NCBI RefSeq assembly: GCF_037038585.1
Contig: NC_092521.1
Span: forward strand, 111,502,605 to 111,566,604
Direction of reading: 5' to 3'
Length of the DNA: 64,000 bases
Origin: Patagioenas fasciata
Lineage: Eukaryota; Chordata; Aves; Columbiformes; Columbidae
Notes under the pieces: model-generated
What the model was told of the DNA's origin: nothing
Seen by the model: only the letters and a program-made list of their open reading frames with translations
Database searches by the model: none
Shown: in pieces, positions 59,523-64,000 of the stretch
Numbering within the stretch: the first letter of the stretch is position 1
How the letters are laid out: every line of letters begins with the position of its first letter
Program-made: the position numbers and the translations under genes

Positions 59523-60400
59523 CAGCTGCCACTCGGCAGCTCTCCCTGCGGGCAACACCAGCGCCTGGCAGGCACCAGAGCGCTTCTCGTGCATCCCTGC
59601 CCGAGAAGCACAGCAGCAAAACAAGCTGTGGAAGGCAAAACGTCTGCTTGTCATTGCTACCTGTGATCCTTTGGAAAAGATCCACAGTACCACAGCCCTC
59701 CTCTTCTTCTTTTGTGCATGGTCAGGCCCGCGCCTCATTCTCAAGGTTCTCCCTCTTCAGCAACCAGGGAAAGCTTGGCCTCTATTCCTGCGGCTGCTCT
59801 CTGCAGCTCTGGGACTTGCCTTTGCCAGCCTGCAAGGGCTGTTTGTTCAAGCTAAACTGAAGAATGCATCAGCCTGCTCCTGGCTACACATGGGCTTGTA
59901 TTAAGGATTGTGAGCACTGGCTCTGAAACAGAATCAGAAATGGAAATAATATGACATGAAATAACATAACATGAAATAAATTATATCAATAAATTATGAA
60001 AATAAAAATAAACTAAATCAAAACAAACACTTGTATCCAGTGTGTTATGTGTCCTTGAAAGTGGTTTTGAAGCTGAAACGCTGCTCTTATTTTAGCCAAG
60101 TAGTCTCTTTGTTATTTCACTCACTATGGGGTATAGGATAGAATAGAACAGAATAATTCTGCTCTTGTTATGCCTGGAGTTCTGCATGACAAGCCCTGAC
60201 TGAGCCCTGCTGGCTCCATCCTGGACACACCTACAACATGGCTCAGGCAGGGCCCCAAGGCCCCAGGCTGAGCTGAGACACGTCCCCTGGGCCCTTAGCA
60301 GGAGATGGTGGGGGTGGGTGGGGGTCCCAGAGGAGGCCGATCCCAGCCACTGAGGCCTAGGAGCACCCCCAGGACCCTGCAAGAAATAGACTGGCTCTGC

Positions 60401-61004
60401 TCATCTGCTCTTCTGTAGACGTGGATGATTGGCAGCTTTAGAGAAAAGAGTACTGGGCCAGATGGGTCTGCTTTCCAAGGGAGTTCTGTTGTTTTCAGGC
60501 TCTTTTGTTTTAGCGTGTTTTTCTATGGGAAACTGATCAGGCATTTCTAAAAATGAGTGCAAGCGCGGGTGGAAAATCCAGAGGTAATAAAAATTGATCA
60601 TCTCAGAAAGACTTGCAACCATTTAACTGAGGACCGTGTCCTGCTTCCCACTGGGGGCTTGCTCTCTGAGTCTCGCTAGTGTCAGAGATGTGGGGGTTTG
60701 CCATTCTGTGGAAACCCAGCTCAATTGGATGAACACAGAAGACCTTATAAAACTGCACTTCATGTTTGCTTTTTGCAACTTAGTGCAGATGATCCAATTA
60801 TCTTGAGACAGTCCCCAGCTCTCACCCCCTTCAGAAGGTCTGTGCTTCTTTCCTACAACATGACAGAGCCAATGCATAGGCTGGTACATGGTTGACCATT
60901 CAGTGCTTTCTGCTAGTGAAGGGCTGGAAAGAAGCATCATCAGAGATTTCCTCAGCATGTACTGCTAGGAAAAGGAGGAGGTAGGAAGAAGAACACAATA
61001 GCAT
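60401..61004. other. Intronic stretch, nothing recognised
   Basis: Ordinary composition returns. The minus-strand frames at 60401-60622 and 60623-60958 have no recognisable motif. Confidence 0.5.
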
Positions 61005-61245
61005 AACATGGTGTACCTGGAAGGGGACCTACAATGATATCTAGTCCAACTACCTGACCACTTCACGGCTGGGAAAAGTTAAACCCTGGTATGAAGGGCA
61101 TCGTCCAAATATTTCCTTCAACACTGTCAGGCATGGGGCATCGACGATCTCTCCAGCTTATTCTGGGATTTGACCATTCTCTTGATGAATAAATATTTCC
61201 TCATGTCAAGTGTGACTCTCCATTGATGCAGCTTTGAACCACTAA
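61005..61245 (-). mobile_element. CR1 LINE remnant, minus strand, diverged
   Basis: 'acctggaaggggacctacaa' and 'atctagtccaactacctgac' are the inverted 3' region. 'gtcaggcatggggcatcgac', 'attctcttgatgaataaata' and 'tttcctcatgtcaagtgtga' continue it. The outermost 3' repeats are lost. It is diverged and probably from an older subfamily. Confidence 0.85.
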
Positions 61246-64000
61246 TTAAATACCTCTAGTGTGAGTCACTTGACATTTGTCTTTTCATTTAGACATCATC
61301 CCATTATCTAGAGCTGTGAAATAAGTAGTGACTTGGTGGTGTCACAAGGGTGTACAGGCAGCTTTCTGTATTCTGTTACTTAATGTTCGGTGTTTGAAAT
61401 CAATGCATGAAGTTGTGAGCATGGTTCAGTAAAGTGTGTGCTTTTTCCTCAGCACTTGATCCTCTGTCCCTGAGAAAACCAGATTTCTGTTGCCTCATAA
61501 AGGACTTGAAATCAGGGCTTTTACACTTTTAGGGTCTACCCGCACAAGGGGGCTGGTTTCAGCGTGATAGGACTTGGTATGTAACCATGTCATCACTGGT
61601 GATTAAATATAAGGGCTGTATCTAACTGATAAGCCAGTATTTAGAAAACAGAAGAGCTGCTGAGCTGAGCCAGACTAAGGCAGTGGTCTGTCTCAGGTGG
61701 TGGCCAAAAGTGCAGAGTGATCAGCTTATTTTTCAGAGGCTTGTGATGGGAAATGTGCCTCTTTGGATTAGACAATCAAGGCCACAGCCAGATGTTTCCT
61801 AATCTTCTGCTGGGAAGAGATAACTTTTCCAGGTTCAAAAAGAGTGTTGAGAAAAAAACCTGTGACTCAAGGAAAGTACTGAAGCAAAAAGCTTCTGCAG
61901 ATTTTCACTACAAATTCCTCTGTATTCCAGTTTGTCTTAGTCAGACTGGGGTATCTGGGCATCCTATGTCAGCTGTTGCTTATAGGAATAATATAGGAAA
62001 TGGCACAAACACTTGATTTTTGTCCTGCATCCCTGTTTCTATATGGGGTGGATGGCCTCTCAGCTATGCAGGAACATACCTAGGTTTTTTTTACAGGGGT
62101 AGTAAAACTAAAAAAGTATATGACCTAGACCAAGATTTCCACATGTATACTTATCCTCAGGAGAAGGATACAAGTGGGTTTGCTACAATGGGCAATCTGT
62201 TAGAGCTACCAGAAGTAAGAAATCTTAGTTAAATGTAGAAAATCAGCCCAGACTTTTCCAGATTAAAAAACAATAAAAAGGTCATATTCCAGAAGCCAAA
62301 AGTGAAGGTAGGTTCATCATCTTCCAGTAGAGAAATTTTATATTTCTATATAGTCCCTCTTCCATTATGTCCTGATTTGCAATTCTTCTGGTAGCCATTT
62401 TCAGGTGCTTAGCAGAATAACTATGGGTCCATCACAGGTTATTGGTGACAGGGTGTGCCAGGGGCATAGCCGGGCAGGCAGAGGTGCTTTGCTCTTTGTG
62501 CTCTGAAGACCAGCATGGCAGAGGTTGGAAATGAGAGCAGCCTGGAGTTTGTGTGACCAGAGCCATTTGTTCTGTGAACTTGGAGACCTGGTGGATATGC
62601 AGTCGACAGAACTTATGTTAGTAATTTGAATAGATTACATAAGATTGCATCTCAGTTTTGAAGTAGGAATGCCTTAAACAAGGGCCTTGGTGCAAGGAAG
62701 GTGGTTTTGATCCAGGTGGTTGCTGGTGATTGCTCTTATTTTCCTTCATCTCCAGAAGCCAGCATCAGGGCCCCACCAGTCCCTAGGTGCCAACAGGACC
62801 AGAGTTTGCAAGTTCAGTGTTTGAATTTCTGCCTCTAAATAAAATTTGGCTGATCATCAGTAGAGTATTGAATAGTTTTGCTTCTTTTCACACAGATGTT
62901 TTGCACCTATTTATCTGTTACAATTCCCTTTGGTACTTTTTGCCCTTCTGAAAGTGTTTCTGTGCTTGTTGATGAGACGCGGAAGCTCTGAAATAAGTGT
63001 CTGGAGTCCAGAGTCCCTTCAGAGAGAGGCAGCAACTATCTTCAGTTGTCTGAGGTAGTAAAGTGTTTTCCACTGTAGAAGCAACTTCCCCATCACAGAT
63101 GCAAATCATCTGCAGTGTAAGGATCCTTTCATAAGGAGACTGAATCATCAGTTGTGTACGGTATTCCTTTCCCAGTTAATGAAGAAGGACACTGTTTGGT
63201 GTATGGTGTCGTTGCCAGGCAAACAGCAGCAACACGAATCCATTAGGAGTTATTTCAGGAACTGCTGGGTGGCATATGCCTCTTGGTTATGACTTGTAGG
63301 TGAAGATTCCTGTCTCCTCTCTTCCAGAAGTATTTTGAAACATAGCTCTTGTTTCAAATGTATTTTGTGATCTTCAGGTTATATCCAGGAGATGCATGTT
63401 GTGCCTTTTCCATCTGTGTAATTGATTTTTTGCTTAATTGTAGTAACTCATTAGGATCTTAAGTCCAGAGAGACAGTCAAGTCATCCAATATTTTTCATC
63501 AGCAAAAGTTTGCTGCATGTTCTTGTAACTGTGTGACCCTACAGATTTGTTTTATAGGATATGTTTATACCATCTGTACTGCTGATGTTTACAGCAGAAG
63601 CATTTAAAATCACATTAAGTTGCCATTGTTTCCTGTGTGGTACTGAGACTCAACACTCTAGAGTACCCCTTGGGTGACTGACTCTGGAGAGGCCTGAATA
63701 ATCTCTGGCTCAGTAATGTGCACACTGGCTGCACGATTCCCGTGCTTGCAATTTATGTAGTGCTGGATAAAAACTCTTGGAAACAGAATTTGCCTCATTA
63801 TGAGGCATTATTTTTATGGTCTGAGACTTTTCTGATCTCCTTACTGGACTCAAACCCCTCGAAGAATTGGCTTTCTTATTAGGAACCTTAGCTTGGGTCC
63901 AAAAGCCACCAGGAAAGTCTTCCTTCAGTACTGTTGTGCTTCAAATCCCTGTGTGGGATTGATCTTGTGTGGGAATTTTGTTAATGACTGTGACACAGAA
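61246..64000. other. Intronic stretch to the end of the window
   Basis: No host exon, repeat family or RNA gene recognised. Two adjacent plus-strand frames (61753-62016 and 62020-62232) have mixed composition but no recognisable domain and poor exon context. Confidence 0.5.

Larger units (their letters stand above)
55740..60400. repeat. Compositionally distinct compound repeat block (unidentified)
   Basis: From about 55740 the sequence changes from AT-rich intron to GC- and CpG-richer sequence with internal duplications (56354-56426 with 56661-56733, and 57078-57255 with 57256-57400), a (GGATA)n array, nearly 2 kb of A/C-rich minisatellite (57405-59405), and then a GC-richer part that repeats a short segment seen before the array (56783-56855 with 59447-59522). 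It returns to ordinary intron by about 60400. Many overlapping ORFs on both strands (for example 56855-57358, 59304-59744, 59449-59904) are expected in such sequence and carry no recognisable domain. It could be a complex satellite or a non-autonomous mobile element. Confidence 0.6.

Noticed and set aside
59304-59904. Overlapping long ORFs on both strands (146, 151 and 126 codons)
   Set aside because: Multiple overlapping frames in GC-richer repeat sequence are expected by chance; no domain, signal or splice pattern supports any one of them.
1-64000. CRISPR arrays, operons, tRNA or rRNA genes
   Set aside because: No spaced short direct repeats, no recognisable cloverleaf or rRNA sequence; base composition and LINE content are those of an avian intron.
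20946-64000. Second PDE1C exon
   Set aside because: I looked for a frame continuing the known PDE1C protein after the first exon and found none I could support. A short exon could still be missed by eye.

Overview
The window is nuclear DNA from a bird. It is a gene-poor, moderately AT-rich vertebrate sequence carrying about eleven CR1 LINE copies, mostly 5'-truncated and most ending in CR1-type 3' termini (ATTCTGTGA-like repeats), plus one LTR-like repeat of a kind I associate with bird genomes. There are no bacterial features: no operons, no ribosome-binding sites and no dense coding.

Only one host exon can be named with reasonable confidence. It is a short first coding exon at 20861-20945 (+) that I recognise as the N-terminus of one phosphodiesterase 1C (PDE1C) isoform class. 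It has an in-frame upstream stop, an A at -3, a consensus GT donor and a locally CpG-bearing 5' flank. Positions 1-20.5 kb would then be upstream flank (or an upstream intron of a longer isoform), and 20946-64000 the start of a long PDE1C intron. I found no second PDE1C exon.

Layout. 1-20.5 kb: an LTR-like repeat (1.46-2.04 kb), CR1 copies at 2.3 and 13.2 kb, two related copies of an unidentified dispersed repeat (5.3 and 7.7 kb), and simple repeats. 20.5-21 kb: promoter/first exon. 22.8-25.9 kb: a minus-strand CR1 interrupted by a plus-strand CR1 (nested, opposite orientation). 26-49 kb: intron with CR1 copies at 33.7, 39.2, 40.1, 42.2, 43.1 and 46.5 kb, and exon-like antisense ORFs at 29.7 and 44.7 kb. 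49.8-51.7 kb: an older minus-strand CR1 with an apparent internal deletion joining the ORF1 esterase region to the ORF2 reverse-transcriptase region. 55.7-60.4 kb: a compositionally distinct block containing a GC-rich part with several internal duplications, a (GGATA)n array and about 2 kb of nearly G-free, A/C-rich degenerate minisatellite. 60.4-64 kb: ordinary intron with one more CR1 remnant.

Apart from the PDE1C exon, almost every ORF over 60 codons is either LINE sequence or chance. The most unusual structure is the 55.7-60.4 kb block. I could not identify it with a named element and could not run any similarity search.
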